From Candidatus Kaistella beijingensis (GTDB taxonomy: Bacteria; Bacteroidota; Bacteroidia; Flavobacteriales; Weeksellaceae): a DNA stretch of 64,000 bases. Positions 42,935-50,691 of this stretch are shown piece after piece (within the stretch, counting starts at the first letter, position 1; each line of letters begins with the position of its first letter). The stretch spans positions 558,001 to 622,000 of the forward strand of contig NZ_CP071953.1 in assembly GCF_020084865.1 (NCBI RefSeq), in the 5' to 3' direction. Made by a program: the position numbers and the translations under genes. The notes under the pieces were generated by a model. The model was given only the letters and a program-made list of their open reading frames with translations, ran no database searches and was not told where the DNA came from.

Positions 42935-44101
42935 TTACTCAAACATTTCTGCCAAACGAACTTTTTTGATTTCTTTTGCCGAGTACAAATCTTCTGCAGA
43001 TTTTGTTTTTTCCAATTTCGGATAAAGATTGACACCGATTAATTTCAGTTTGCCTTCTTCAATCCATTTTTGTTCTTCGAGGGCGTGTTGGTAAATTTTG
43101 TTTTGAACTGTTCCCGATTTTAATAATTCACAGTAACCTCCTGCTTCTTCGATTTCGAGGAACAATTTCCAAGATTTTTCGGCGAATTGTTGGGTGATAT
43201 TTTCGATGTAATAACTTCCGTTTCCTGCGTCATCAAAAACATTGATGATACTTTCATAGGCCAAAACAATTTGTTGCTTGAAAGAAATTTCTTCGGAAAG
43301 CGCATCAGAATTTTGAATTTTGAAATCATTTGTAAAAACAGCATCTGCTCCACCAATCATCGCAGCTGAAAGTTCTAAAGTCGAACGAATCAAATTGTTT
43401 TCAGCATCGTTTTTTGACTTATTTCTTAAAGATGTTTCCGCAAAAATGTATGGAATTTCATCCAACCCAAATTCTTGTGAAAGTTGGTTGAACAATAATT
43501 TAAAAGCTCTTATTTTCGCAATTTCAAAGAAGTAATTTCCACCGACAGCAAATCTGAAAATCAGTTTTTTCAGAATTTCCGCACCGAAAACTTCGGTTAA
43601 ATCCTTCGCTTTCGCCAAAGCAAATCCCAATTGTTGATCAATAGAAGCTCCCGAATTTTGGTGTAATGAAACATCGACGCAAATATTTCTCTCAAAGTTT
43701 TTGGCTAAAAGTTCTTTTCCGAGTTGCTCATTGATTTCGCCTTTGGAATCATCAGAAAAAATGTCGATTAATGAGAAATATCGGTTGTTTTCGTCAATTG
43801 AAATGTGTTCCGCCAAATCTTTGTTGTGCACGAAAATCACTTTCTCATCAAGGTCTTCCACATTTTCATCCAATAAAAACGCAAAAACATTTTCCTCCAA
43901 ATCTTCATGATATTTTGCAACCAAATTGGTTGATTCCTCCACTTTCGGAAGATTTTTCAAAGGTTTAGAAACCGCATCGTAATAAGGCTTCACCTCGATT
44001 CCTTCCAAGTTTTCTTTGGAAAGGATAGAATAAATATCATCGGTTTTCAGTTGCTTTTGAACTAGATTTTCCCAATCGGAAAGCGAGACGTTTTTAAACA
44101 T
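42935..44101 (-). CDS. mutA: Methylmalonyl-CoA mutase small (beta) subunit-like protein
   Basis: 388 residues from the ATG at 44101 (MFKNVSLSDWENLVQKQL); a longer frame to 44188 runs into repeats. Family segments are GIEVKPYYDAV, SGASIDQQLGFALAKA, FRFAVGGNYFFEIAKIRA and DDAGNGSYYIENITQQFAEKSWKLF. The small subunit has no cobalamin-binding domain and supports MutB, which isomerises methylmalonyl-CoA and succinyl-CoA. At 388 residues it is shorter than most (about 450-640), and no mutB follows; the methyltransferase gene is next instead. The family call is good. Confidence 0.85.
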   Translation of the reverse strand: MFKNVSLSDWENLVQKQLKTDDIYSILSKENLEGIEVKPYYDAVSKPLKNLPKVEESTNLVAKYHEDLEENVFAFLLDENVEDLDEKVIFVHNKDLAEHISIDENNRYFSLIDIFSDDSKGEINEQLGKELLAKNFERNICVDVSLHQNSGASIDQQLGFALAKAKDLTEVFGAEILKKLIFRFAVGGNYFFEIAKIRAFKLLFNQLSQEFGLDEIPYIFAETSLRNKSKNDAENNLIRSTLELSAAMIGGADAVFTNDFKIQNSDALSEEISFKQQIVLAYESIINVFDDAGNGSYYIENITQQFAEKSWKLFLEIEEAGGYCELLKSGTVQNKIYQHALEEQKWIEEGKLKLIGVNLYPKLEKTKSAEDLYSAKEIKKVRLAEMFE

Positions 44102-44224
44102 AACTTTTTTTGTTTCAAGTTTCAAGTTTGAAGAATTCACCAATGACAGCGATATGAATTCACCATTCACTTCCATAAGAAAATTCACAATTCACTTCTA
44201 AAACCACTTGGCTCTTGGTTCTTT
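44102..44224. repeat. Stutter repeats between ftsB-like gene and mutA
   Basis: Contains ATTCAC-type near-repeats (44157-44198) and AAGAGCCAAG/AAGAACCAAG words on the minus strand (44209-44240, overlapping the next gene's end). The second family is the same as the inverted repeat around the four-helix gene at 19.8-20.2 kb. Confidence 0.45.
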
Positions 44225-44578
44225 TTACTTGGCTCTTTTCAAATTTGTAGAATCCACCACCAAAATAAAAATCTCTTCATTTGGTTTTTTCATGAAGTAA
44301 TTTTCGCGGGCAAACTTCTCTTTTTCTGATTTGTTGTTCATCAGTTTTTTGTAGAATTCGTCGTTTTTTTGGTATTCAGATTTATAGTAAGCGAGCTGTT
44401 CTTCGTATTTGTTGATTTCGCCGTTCAATTCATTCACCACTAAAAACGAAGTGTTGTCGAAGAAAACCATCCACACCAAAAACAAAAAAATCGTCACAAA
44501 ATATTTGTTCAAAACATATTTCTGAATGAACTTGAAAGTGGCCGATTTGGGTTTTATTTCCTTAATTAATTCCTTCAT
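44225..44578 (-). CDS. FtsB/DivIC-family septum formation initiator
   Basis: 117 residues: short basic cytoplasmic N-terminus, one transmembrane helix (YFVTIFLFLVWMVFF, about 26-42), a coiled coil (NELNGEINKYEEQLAYYKSE, about 50-85), and a C-terminal globular part with the family motif ARENYFMKKPNEEIFIL. It would act with FtsL/FtsQ in divisome assembly. It starts 1 bp after udk ends, so the two are translationally coupled. Confidence 0.88.
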   Translation of the reverse strand: MKELIKEIKPKSATFKFIQKYVLNKYFVTIFLFLVWMVFFDNTSFLVVNELNGEINKYEEQLAYYKSEYQKNDEFYKKLMNNKSEKEKFARENYFMKKPNEEIFILVVDSTNLKRAK

Positions 44579-44579
44579 T

Positions 44580-45197
44580 TCAGTGCGATTTTTTCAGGGT
44601 ATTATTAATGACGGTCGAAAGAAAATCAATAGCGACGGTGTTTTGCTTCATATTCGGAACAATCAAATCTGCCTCGTTTTTAGAAGGTTCGATGAATTCC
44701 TGATGCATCGGTTTCAAAGTGGTTTGGTAACGGTGCAGAACTTCCTGCAAATCTCGTCCCCTTTCTTGCGTATCTCGACGAATTCTACGAATCAGTCTTT
44801 CATCGGAATCGGCATGAACAAAGACTTTTAAGTCATATTCCTTCAAGAGTTCTTTGTTGGTTAGAACCAAAATTCCTTCCACAATCAAAACATTTTTCGG
44901 GTCCACTGAAACAAAATCTCCCGTTCTGGAATGCGTCACAAAAGAGTAAAGCGGCTGCTCAATCGTCTCATTATTTTTCAACATTTTCACATGCTTAATC
45001 AACAAGTCAAAATCGATGGATTTTGGATGGTCGTAATTCAGCTGCTCTCTTTCTGAGAGTGTAAGGTGTTGATTATCATGATAATAATTATCCTGTGAAA
45101 GAACATTCACTCCTTCCACATTCAGTTGCTGAAGAATTTTGTTGACCACCGTGGTTTTTCCTGAACCAGTTCCGCCTGCAATTCCGATGACGAGCAT
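44580..45197 (-). CDS. udk: Uridine kinase
   Basis: 205 residues. P-loop GIAGGTGSGKTT (5-16), SQDNYYHD, NYDHPKSIDFDLL and FVHADSDERLIRRIRRDTQERGR (quoted across) identify the uridine/cytidine kinase family. It phosphorylates uridine and cytidine with ATP/GTP in pyrimidine salvage. TATATTTG (45219-45212, minus) lies 15 bp before the ATG. It is the first gene of a likely udk-ftsB-mutA transcript. Confidence 0.94.
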   Translation of the reverse strand: MLVIGIAGGTGSGKTTVVNKILQQLNVEGVNVLSQDNYYHDNQHLTLSEREQLNYDHPKSIDFDLLIKHVKMLKNNETIEQPLYSFVTHSRTGDFVSVDPKNVLIVEGILVLTNKELLKEYDLKVFVHADSDERLIRRIRRDTQERGRDLQEVLHRYQTTLKPMHQEFIEPSKNEADLIVPNMKQNTVAIDFLSTVINNTLKKSH

Positions 45198-45211
45198 AAA
45201 ATTTGTTTTTA

Positions 45212-45219
45212 CAAATATA
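45212..45219 (-). promoter_or_regulatory. Putative -7 box for udk
   Basis: TATATTTG on the minus strand, 15 bp upstream of the udk ATG. No TTG was found at the usual spacing. Confidence 0.45.
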
Positions 45220-45278
45220 GGATTTTGTATGAATTTTCGGAATAAATAAAGGATGATTTTATTACGTTTAAAAATTTT

Positions 45279-45404
45279 TCACCGCAAAAGAATCAAAAGA
45301 AATTTTGGTGATAAAGAAAATTCAAAAGAAGGCAAACTTCTCCTTTTACTAACTTAAATCCAAAAAACCATTGATGGCGATCACTTTTGTCACTTTTGCG
45401 GTGG
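45279..45404. repeat. Empty inverted repeat of CGCAAAAG words
   Basis: The 24 bp from 45280 (CACCGCAAAAG...) match the reverse complement of 45381-45403 at about 19 positions. Each arm is itself a CAAAAG stutter. The 75 bp between hold no gene. The word style resembles the GCAAAGACGCAAAGA arms around the GxxExxY pseudogene at 49 kb. Confidence 0.45.
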
Positions 45405-45407
45405 AAA

Positions 45408-46028
45408 CTACCCTTTTCTCTCGATTCCAAAAACGTAATAAACCACCGCAAGAACTCTCGCAAAAAATTCCCGCGACTGATTTCGGTAATAACTCTGATT
45501 GCTCAAAACATCCTGTGCATCGAAACCGAGCGCATTCATGTCATTATTTCTCGCGTAAAAAAGCGCACGCAAATTGTGAAATCCCTGTGAAACAATAATC
45601 ACGTTATTCTGTTTGTAAATATTTTTGCAGTTATTGATGCTTGCTTGGGTTTTAAAACCTTTCGGATCCTCTGTGATAATGTTTTCGGGAACACCTTCTT
45701 GGTAAACCAAATAATTTTTCATGGCAAAAGGTTCGTCGTAACCTTTGCTTTTCTCGCCGCTCACAATGATTTTCTTGATTTTTCCGTGGTGATAAAGCAG
45801 TGCGGTTGCATCCATTCTAGAAGTAAAATAGGGATTAGAAATTCCCGATTTCATTTTCGGCGAGGTTCCCAAAACGAGTGCGGTTTCACGTGGCGGGATT
45901 TTAGAAATTTTGGTAAAAGTTCTTCCGTTGGTTAATGCAAATACCCAAACATTTGCCAAAATCATCAGCAAAATCGCTATTTCCACCAAGGTGAAAAATG
46001 ATTTTAATAAATCGAGTATTTTTTTCAC
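45408..46028 (-). CDS. SanA/YdcF-family (DUF218) membrane protein
   Basis: 206 residues with an N-terminal transmembrane helix (IAILLMILANVWVFAL, about 17-32) followed by a DUF218 domain: ETALVLGTSPKMKSG, FTSRMDATALLYHHGKIKKIIVSG, YQEGVPENIITED and VIIVSQGFHNLRALFYARN. The SanA branch is linked to envelope barrier or vancomycin resistance; the chemistry is unknown. It is followed by an inverted repeat. Confidence 0.85.
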   Translation of the reverse strand: MKKILDLLKSFFTLVEIAILLMILANVWVFALTNGRTFTKISKIPPRETALVLGTSPKMKSGISNPYFTSRMDATALLYHHGKIKKIIVSGEKSKGYDEPFAMKNYLVYQEGVPENIITEDPKGFKTQASINNCKNIYKQNNVIIVSQGFHNLRALFYARNNDMNALGFDAQDVLSNQSYYRNQSREFFARVLAVVYYVFGIERKG

Positions 46029-46137
46029 TAATAAACTTTTATGGCCACGAATTCACGAATAATTTTTTTACTATTTAAAAAGAGTAAAGTTAATATTTAA
46101 AACATCTGCGCAGTCTGCAAAATCTGCGAGAGCAACA
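46029..46137. repeat. Intergenic repeat with ATCTGCG stutter
   Basis: The right half reads as near-copies of ATCTGCG-AGTCTGC-AAATCTGCGAGAG (46108-46133), the same family as 42.8 and 48.0 kb. The left half has CACGAATTCACGAAT. No gene. Confidence 0.45.
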
Positions 46138-47262
46138 TTAAACCAAATCGAAATTAACCTTTATTTTTTTACTTAAAACCACCGACATACACGCCAAAAT
46201 TCTACCCGAAGCTTCTTCGTTTTCAGTTAAGTATTCGTTTTCCAATAATTCGACTTCGCCTTCTTCTAAAACACATTCACAACTCCCACAAATTCCTGAT
46301 TTACAAGAATATGGAACAGGAAATCCTTGAATTAGAAGTTCCTGCAAAAGTCGTATTCTATTGTTTTTCAAAGTCGTTTTGTATTCATTTCCGAAAAGCT
46401 TAAAATCGACTTCAATATCTTCTATTAAAGGAAATTCTTTTTCCTGAGGATAAATATCTTCGTTGTATTCCTCGAAAAGTTCAAAATGAATGTTCTTTCT
46501 CGGAATTCCGTTGTTGTAGCAAGCGTTTGCAAGCGATTTTATCATCTCACCTTTTCCGAAAATCAACACTTCATCCACCGAATCCCAAAGTGTAGATTCT
46601 TCGTCGGTTTCGTCAATCATCATCAATTGATTAATAATTAAGACGACTTTTTTTTCATCCAGTCTTCCTTCCAAAAAGGCATTCCCTACTTTTTCTCTCG
46701 AATAAAAATAATGGATATCGAGTCGGTCTTTATGTTGTGAAATCAATTCATCTAATTCATTCTTAAAAGGAACACCGTCTCTCGTTTTGTTTCCGTAAAA
46801 AAGAAAAAGCCGCGTTCGCGGTTCGTTGTGCAGAATGTTTTTGAAATGACTGATCAAAGGCGTAATACCAATTCCACCCGCAAAACCAATGATGGTGCGG
46901 AATTCGTGAGGTTTTGAAACCAAGGTAAATCTTCCTTTCGGTTCGGAAACTTCTACAAAATCGCCGATTTGAAAGTCGTTGTACAAATCTTTTGTGGAAC
47001 TTTCTTCGGTATTAATTTTAATTCCCAAAGCAATCTTTTCTTCGTAAGGAGCGGAAGTCATGGAAAAATCGTTGTAGTAAATTTCTCCTTTTGAAGGATA
47101 TTTTAAAGTTACATACTGTCCCGCCTCAAATTGGAAATTGCTTTTCAAGTTTTCGGGGACTTCAAATTCCATTGAAAAAGTGTTTTTGGTCAGTTGTTCC
47201 TTTTTCGCTAATTTTAGCAGGTGAAAATTGCCCTGTTTTGCTTTGGGTAAAAGATTTTCCAT
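46138..47262 (-). CDS. FNR-type oxidoreductase with C-terminal 2Fe-2S ferredoxin
   Basis: 374 residues. FAD domain (about 10-115) with YYNDFSMTSAPYEEK and LGIKI; NAD(P) domain with GFAGGIGITPLISHFKNIL and LFLFYGNKTRDGVPFKNEL; C-terminal plant-type 2Fe-2S domain with Cys320, Cys325, Cys328 and Cys358 (YSCKSGICGSCEC...LACMS). The layout resembles PaaE/Hcr or stearoyl-CoA desaturase reductases. It moves electrons from NAD(P)H to an unidentified oxygenase or desaturase. No partner lies beside it; it is divergent from the thioredoxin lipoprotein. Confidence 0.9.
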   Translation of the reverse strand: MENLLPKAKQGNFHLLKLAKKEQLTKNTFSMEFEVPENLKSNFQFEAGQYVTLKYPSKGEIYYNDFSMTSAPYEEKIALGIKINTEESSTKDLYNDFQIGDFVEVSEPKGRFTLVSKPHEFRTIIGFAGGIGITPLISHFKNILHNEPRTRLFLFYGNKTRDGVPFKNELDELISQHKDRLDIHYFYSREKVGNAFLEGRLDEKKVVLIINQLMMIDETDEESTLWDSVDEVLIFGKGEMIKSLANACYNNGIPRKNIHFELFEEYNEDIYPQEKEFPLIEDIEVDFKLFGNEYKTTLKNNRIRLLQELLIQGFPVPYSCKSGICGSCECVLEEGEVELLENEYLTENEEASGRILACMSVVLSKKIKVNFDLV

Positions 47263-47380
47263 AATAATTGAGATTCAAAAATAATAAAAATAAAATGAAA
47301 TCGCCACTGGAAACTTTCCAATAAAATTTATTTTAAAAATTGGCGATTGCATGAGACAAATAAAAAAATTAGAAATTCTT

Positions 47381-47953
47381 ATGAAAAAAATTGTTTTAGG
47401 TTTGATGTTTTTAATAACACTTTCCGCCTGTAAAAAAGATACGAAAGTGGCTGAAAATACAGACAATATCCAAACCGATTCCATAACCGTACCTGAATCC
47501 AACGAACCAACTGGAGCGGTAATTCCGTTTAAAGAAATTGAACTTTCTCCTGAACAGACTTCAAAAATCTTGGCAAAGCAGAGCAACGACACTTTATATG
47601 TCACCAATTTTTTCGCGACCTGGTGCGGTCCATGTATGCGTGAAATTCCGCATTTTAAAGAAAAAATGAATGAGTTAAAATCGCAACCTGTGAAATTTAC
47701 TTTTGTAAGTTTGGATGAAAAAGCGGATTGGAGTACCAAAGTAAAAGCGTTTGCAGAAGAAAATAACCTTTCAAAAAACATCGTCCTTTTAGACGGAACA
47801 AAACTGACTCCTGAATTTTTTCCTGCGAATTTTAAACAATGGGACGGTGGTTCAATTCCGTTTACTTTTATGAGAAAAGGAGATAAAACTGACGAAACGG
47901 TGGGAATGATGAGCGCGGAAATGCTCAGCGAAAAGTTGAATTCTTTTAAATAA
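47381..47953 (+). CDS. Thioredoxin-fold lipoprotein (TlpA-like)
   Basis: 190 residues from the ATG at 47381; an upstream in-frame ATG at 47351 would spoil the signal. Lipobox LSAC with lipid Cys17, then a polar linker and a thioredoxin fold (about 48-190). The redox motif is WCGPC (Cys82, Cys85) in FFATWCGPCMREIPHF, followed by VSLDEKADW. It probably reduces or shuttles disulfides in the periplasm. A long antisense frame overlaps it but has no supporting features. Confidence 0.9.
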   Translation: MKKIVLGLMFLITLSACKKDTKVAENTDNIQTDSITVPESNEPTGAVIPFKEIELSPEQTSKILAKQSNDTLYVTNFFATWCGPCMREIPHFKEKMNELKSQPVKFTFVSLDEKADWSTKVKAFAEENNLSKNIVLLDGTKLTPEFFPANFKQWDGGSIPFTFMRKGDKTDETVGMMSAEMLSEKLNSFK

Positions 47954-48043
47954 AAAGAACACAAATTCCACAGATTTTCTAACATTTGAAAATCTTCAAA
48001 TTGATAAAAAACTTAAGAAAAATATATTCATCTGCGTAAATCT
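47954..48043 (+). repeat. ATCTGTG repeat reaching into the permease start
   Basis: The right arm (48029-48058) is a stutter of ATCTGCGTAA-ATCTGTGAAG-TCTGTAAG. The left arm (47960-47979) holds the opposite-strand word (CCACAGATTTTC). The GTG start of the next gene lies within the right arm. Confidence 0.5.
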
Positions 48044-49024
48044 GTGAAGTCTGTAAGAAACTCCTTCAAAACCATTTGTTTATTTTTAATTATCGGAATA
48101 ATAGCGTCGATTTTTGTGAATTTGAACATTGGTTTCCTAAAATTAAATTTCTCTGATTTTTTTTCTGAAACCCAAAACTCACAAATTGCAGAACTTCGTA
48201 TTAATCGGGTTCTCGTGATGCTTTTGGCGGGAATTTCCATTCCAACTTCCGGGTTTTTACTGCAGGAATATTTTCAGAATCCTTTGGCGGGACCTTCAGT
48301 TTTGGGAATTACTTCAGTCGCAAGTTTGAGTGTAGCATTCTACATATTCTTTTCACAAAATTGGGTGCTTCCGGAGTTTTTGCAAAACAGTTTTTTAAGT
48401 ATCTCCGCAATTGTGGGAAGTTTGCTTTTGATGTTGGTTTTATTGGCATTTTCAAATCGGTTTCAAGATAAAAGTTTTCTCATCATTTTCGGATTTTTGG
48501 TTTCGGCTTTGGCGGGAGCGATTGTTTCGATTCTGCAGTTTTACGCCGATAATCAAAGTCTGAAAAACTATATTTTGTGGAGTTTCGGCGCGAATAATTC
48601 AGTTTCGAGAAATCAGATTTATATTTTAACGATTATCATTTTGATGGGTTTATTTTTAAGTTTTAAAACCATCAAACCGTTGATTGGAAATGCTTTGGGA
48701 ACAAGTTACGCACAAAGTTTAGGTGTGAATTTGAATACATTAAAAATCCTTATAATTGTCGCTTCTTCCCTGCTTTCTGCTTCTGTCACTGCGTTTTTGG
48801 GACCCATTTTATTTATCGGAATAGTAGTTCCGCATTTCTGTCGAATGATTTACAATCCGGCAAAACTTTGGCAGCAATGGATTTTGAATATGTTTTTAGG
48901 AATTTTAATCATGGAAGTTTTTTCTTCGGCTTCAGAAATGTCGCAGTTTCCTTTGAATGTGATTACCTCTTTGTTTGGAATCCCGGTGATTTTGTTGATG
49001 CTTTTGAAGAATAAAACCGCTTGA
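48044..49024 (+). CDS. FecCD-family iron/siderophore ABC permease, GTG start in a repeat
   Basis: 326 residues of mostly transmembrane helices. FecCD hallmarks are RINRVLVMLLAGISIPTSGFLLQ, FQNPLAGPSVLGITS, IFGFLVSALAGAIVSIL, YILWSFGANNSVSRNQ and GPILFIGIVVPHFCRMIY. It imports ferric siderophore, heme or cobalamin across the inner membrane. The only reasonable start is GTG at 48044, inside the TCTGTGAAG repeat; no in-frame ATG lies nearby. The ATPase gene at 49605 would normally follow directly but is displaced by a 580-bp repeat-bounded unit. No binding protein or TonB receptor is present. Confidence 0.9.
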   Translation: MKSVRNSFKTICLFLIIGIIASIFVNLNIGFLKLNFSDFFSETQNSQIAELRINRVLVMLLAGISIPTSGFLLQEYFQNPLAGPSVLGITSVASLSVAFYIFFSQNWVLPEFLQNSFLSISAIVGSLLLMLVLLAFSNRFQDKSFLIIFGFLVSALAGAIVSILQFYADNQSLKNYILWSFGANNSVSRNQIYILTIIILMGLFLSFKTIKPLIGNALGTSYAQSLGVNLNTLKILIIVASSLLSASVTAFLGPILFIGIVVPHFCRMIYNPAKLWQQWILNMFLGILIMEVFSSASEMSQFPLNVITSLFGIPVILLMLLKNKTA

Positions 49025-49027
49025 TTT

Positions 49028-49602
49028 GTTTTACGCAAAGACGCAAAGATTTTTTTTATTAAAGGGCTTTTTTTAAGGCGCAAAGAAATTGATAAATCAA
49101 TTTTAGTTTGGAAATTAGTAAAAGATATAAAATATTATGACAGAAAATGAGTTATCAAAAATCGTTTTCGAAGCAGGATTAAAAATTCATAAAAAACTTG
49201 GTCCTGGCTTATTTGAAAGCGTTTATGAAGAATGCTTGTTTTATGAACTCAACAAAATCGGCTTGAAAGTTGAAAAACAAAAAGTTCTTCCAATAATTTA
49301 TGAAGAATTAAAAATTGATAACGCATTTCGACTTGATATGATTGTTGAAACAAAATTATTTTAGAAAGCAAAGCACAAGAATTTATCAATCCATCACACA
49401 AAGCACAATTATTAACCTATTTAAAAATGACGGATTGTAAATTGGGAATGCTAATAAATTTTAATGAAGAAACTTTCAAAGCAGGTGTAACAAGAATAGT
49501 GAACGGTTTGTAAAACCAAAACCAAAATTGACGAAGTCAATTCCTTGCGCCTTAAATATAAAGAATTTAACAAATTTTCTTTGCGTCTTTGCATAAAACC
49601 AA
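49028..49602. mobile_element. Repeat-bounded cassette carrying a GxxExxY pseudogene
   Basis: Left arm 49028-49112 and right arm 49514-49602 are inverted copies, roughly 70% alike over about 85 bp by eye. Both contain GCAAAGACGCAAAGA (outer), AAGGCGCAA (middle) and a small hairpin (inner): AAATTGAT-AA-ATCAATTT on the left and AATTGAC-TTC-GTCAATT on the right. The only gene inside is the GxxExxY pseudogene. The unit lies exactly between permease and ATPase genes of one transporter. No transposase is encoded. Confidence 0.55.
49137..49513 (+). pseudogene. GxxExxY-family PD-(D/E)XK-like protein, one-base frameshift
   Basis: Frame one (49137-49364) begins MTENELSKIVFEAGLKIHKK and contains the family signature GPGLFESVYEECL and RLDMIVETK. 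A stop follows, but the next frame continues the family: ILESKAQEFINPSHKAQ, LLTYLKMTDCKLGMLINFNE, GVTRIVNGL, stop 49513. A single lost A in the AAAA run at 49352-49355 explains it, splitting the putative nuclease Asp (RLD) from ExK (ESK). It could be a sequencing error. The family is a predicted nuclease fold of unknown role, often solo. Confidence 0.8.
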
Positions 49603-49604
49603 AA

Positions 49605-50528
49605 ATGTTTCTACAACTAAAAAAAACAGACATCGGCTATAAAACTCCTTTAATCAAAGGCGTTGAAACCTCTTTGAAATTAGGTGAGGTTTGTCTTTTA
49701 ATCGGAAACAACGGTGTTGGTAAAACCACTTTAATCAAAAGCATTCTCAACCAAATTCCTGTTTTGGATGGGGAAATTTTTCTAAACAAAAAAAACATTA
49801 AAATCCTTTCTTCCAAAGAAATTGCGGAACAAGTCGCCATCGTTTTTTCAAAATCTCAGGTCCCCGCAAATTACACTCTAAAGGATTTAATTTCTCTAGG
49901 AAAATACATTCATTACCCCTATTATTTTGAGTTAAATGATTCCGACAGACAAGAAGTTGATGAAATTATCGAAAGTTTAAATTTAAACCAATACAAAGAT
50001 TTTCAATTACAAAAACTTTCGGATGGAAATCTTCAAAAAGCATTTATTGGTCGCGCTTTGGCTCAAAATTCTCCTTTCATTATACTGGACGAACCCACCA
50101 CACATTTGGATGAAGAAAACAAAATCATCATTTTGAAATTGTTAAGAAATTTAGCGAAAAAACAAAATAAACTTATACTATTTTCTTCTCACGATTGGCG
50201 ATTGGCAAAGGAATTTTCAGATAAAATCTGGTTGGTGAATGATGGAAAATTGGATGCAGGAATTACCGAAGAAATACTTTTAAAACATCATGAAATTTTA
50301 AGTCCACGCCTCTTTCAGGTCAACGAAAATTTTATTCCACCCCAAATTGTAGGTCCCGATTTGGAGAAGGAAATGCTCTATTCTTTCCTTCAAAAAAACT
50401 TCAAAAAAAACCTTTCACATCTTAAAGTTGAGTTTAAGGATGTATTTTGGGAAGTTTCAAATGATTATTTTCAAGAAAAATGCGCTTCCTTTGAAGAAAT
50501 TGCACATTTAATTGAAAACCACCATTAA
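49605..50528 (+). CDS. ABC transporter ATPase (FecE/BtuD-like)
   Basis: 307 residues from the ATG at 49605; the longer frame upstream is inside the repeat. Walker A GNNGVGKTT (about 33-41), Walker B FIILDEPTTHLDEE, H-loop SSHDWRLA. The signature is degenerate: LSDGNLQK instead of LSGGQ. It pairs with the FecCD permease at 48044 for iron-chelate or cobalamin import. The C-terminal about 80 residues are an extension of unknown role. It would normally overlap the permease gene. Confidence 0.9.
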   Translation: MFLQLKKTDIGYKTPLIKGVETSLKLGEVCLLIGNNGVGKTTLIKSILNQIPVLDGEIFLNKKNIKILSSKEIAEQVAIVFSKSQVPANYTLKDLISLGKYIHYPYYFELNDSDRQEVDEIIESLNLNQYKDFQLQKLSDGNLQKAFIGRALAQNSPFIILDEPTTHLDEENKIIILKLLRNLAKKQNKLILFSSHDWRLAKEFSDKIWLVNDGKLDAGITEEILLKHHEILSPRLFQVNENFIPPQIVGPDLEKEMLYSFLQKNFKKNLSHLKVEFKDVFWEVSNDYFQEKCASFEEIAHLIENHH

Positions 50529-50557
50529 TTCTACATTTCTGCAAAGTGTTTAATTTA

Positions 50558-50571
50558 TTATGCATGCATAA
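50558..50571. promoter_or_regulatory. Upstream palindrome, candidate MarR operator 1
   Basis: Perfect 14-bp palindrome TTATGCATGCATAA. It shares the 12-bp core TATGCATGCATA with 50637-50648 and 36335-36346. Confidence 0.5.
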
Positions 50572-50629
50572 CATTATGCAATTCATATAAATTAATATTC
50601 TGAAAATCAATTATTTAAAAGATCAATTG

Positions 50630-50668
50630 AAATTACTATGCATGCATAGTAATTTATTGTTATATTTG
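50630..50668 (+). promoter_or_regulatory. 26-bp operator and -7 box of the marR promoter
   Basis: A perfect 26-bp palindrome spans 50630-50655, centred on TATGCATGCATA with arms reading ACTATGCATGCATAGT and extended by AATT-type flanks. Five bases later is TATATTTG (50661-50668), an exact -7 box, 23 bp before the marR ATG. The palindrome overlies the region where -33 should bind, fitting repression. Confidence 0.65.
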
Positions 50669-50691
50669 TCTAAACCACATTAGTTAAGATT

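Noticed and set aside
42835..43035. 67-codon N-terminal extension of the THUMP-like methyltransferase
   Set aside because: It crosses an intergenic repeat and overlaps mutA; the ATG at 42834 gives a family-like start.
47275..47985. 236-codon minus-strand frame over the thioredoxin gene
   Set aside because: The plus strand has a lipobox and WCGPC in a normal thioredoxin fold; the antisense protein has no recognisable domain.
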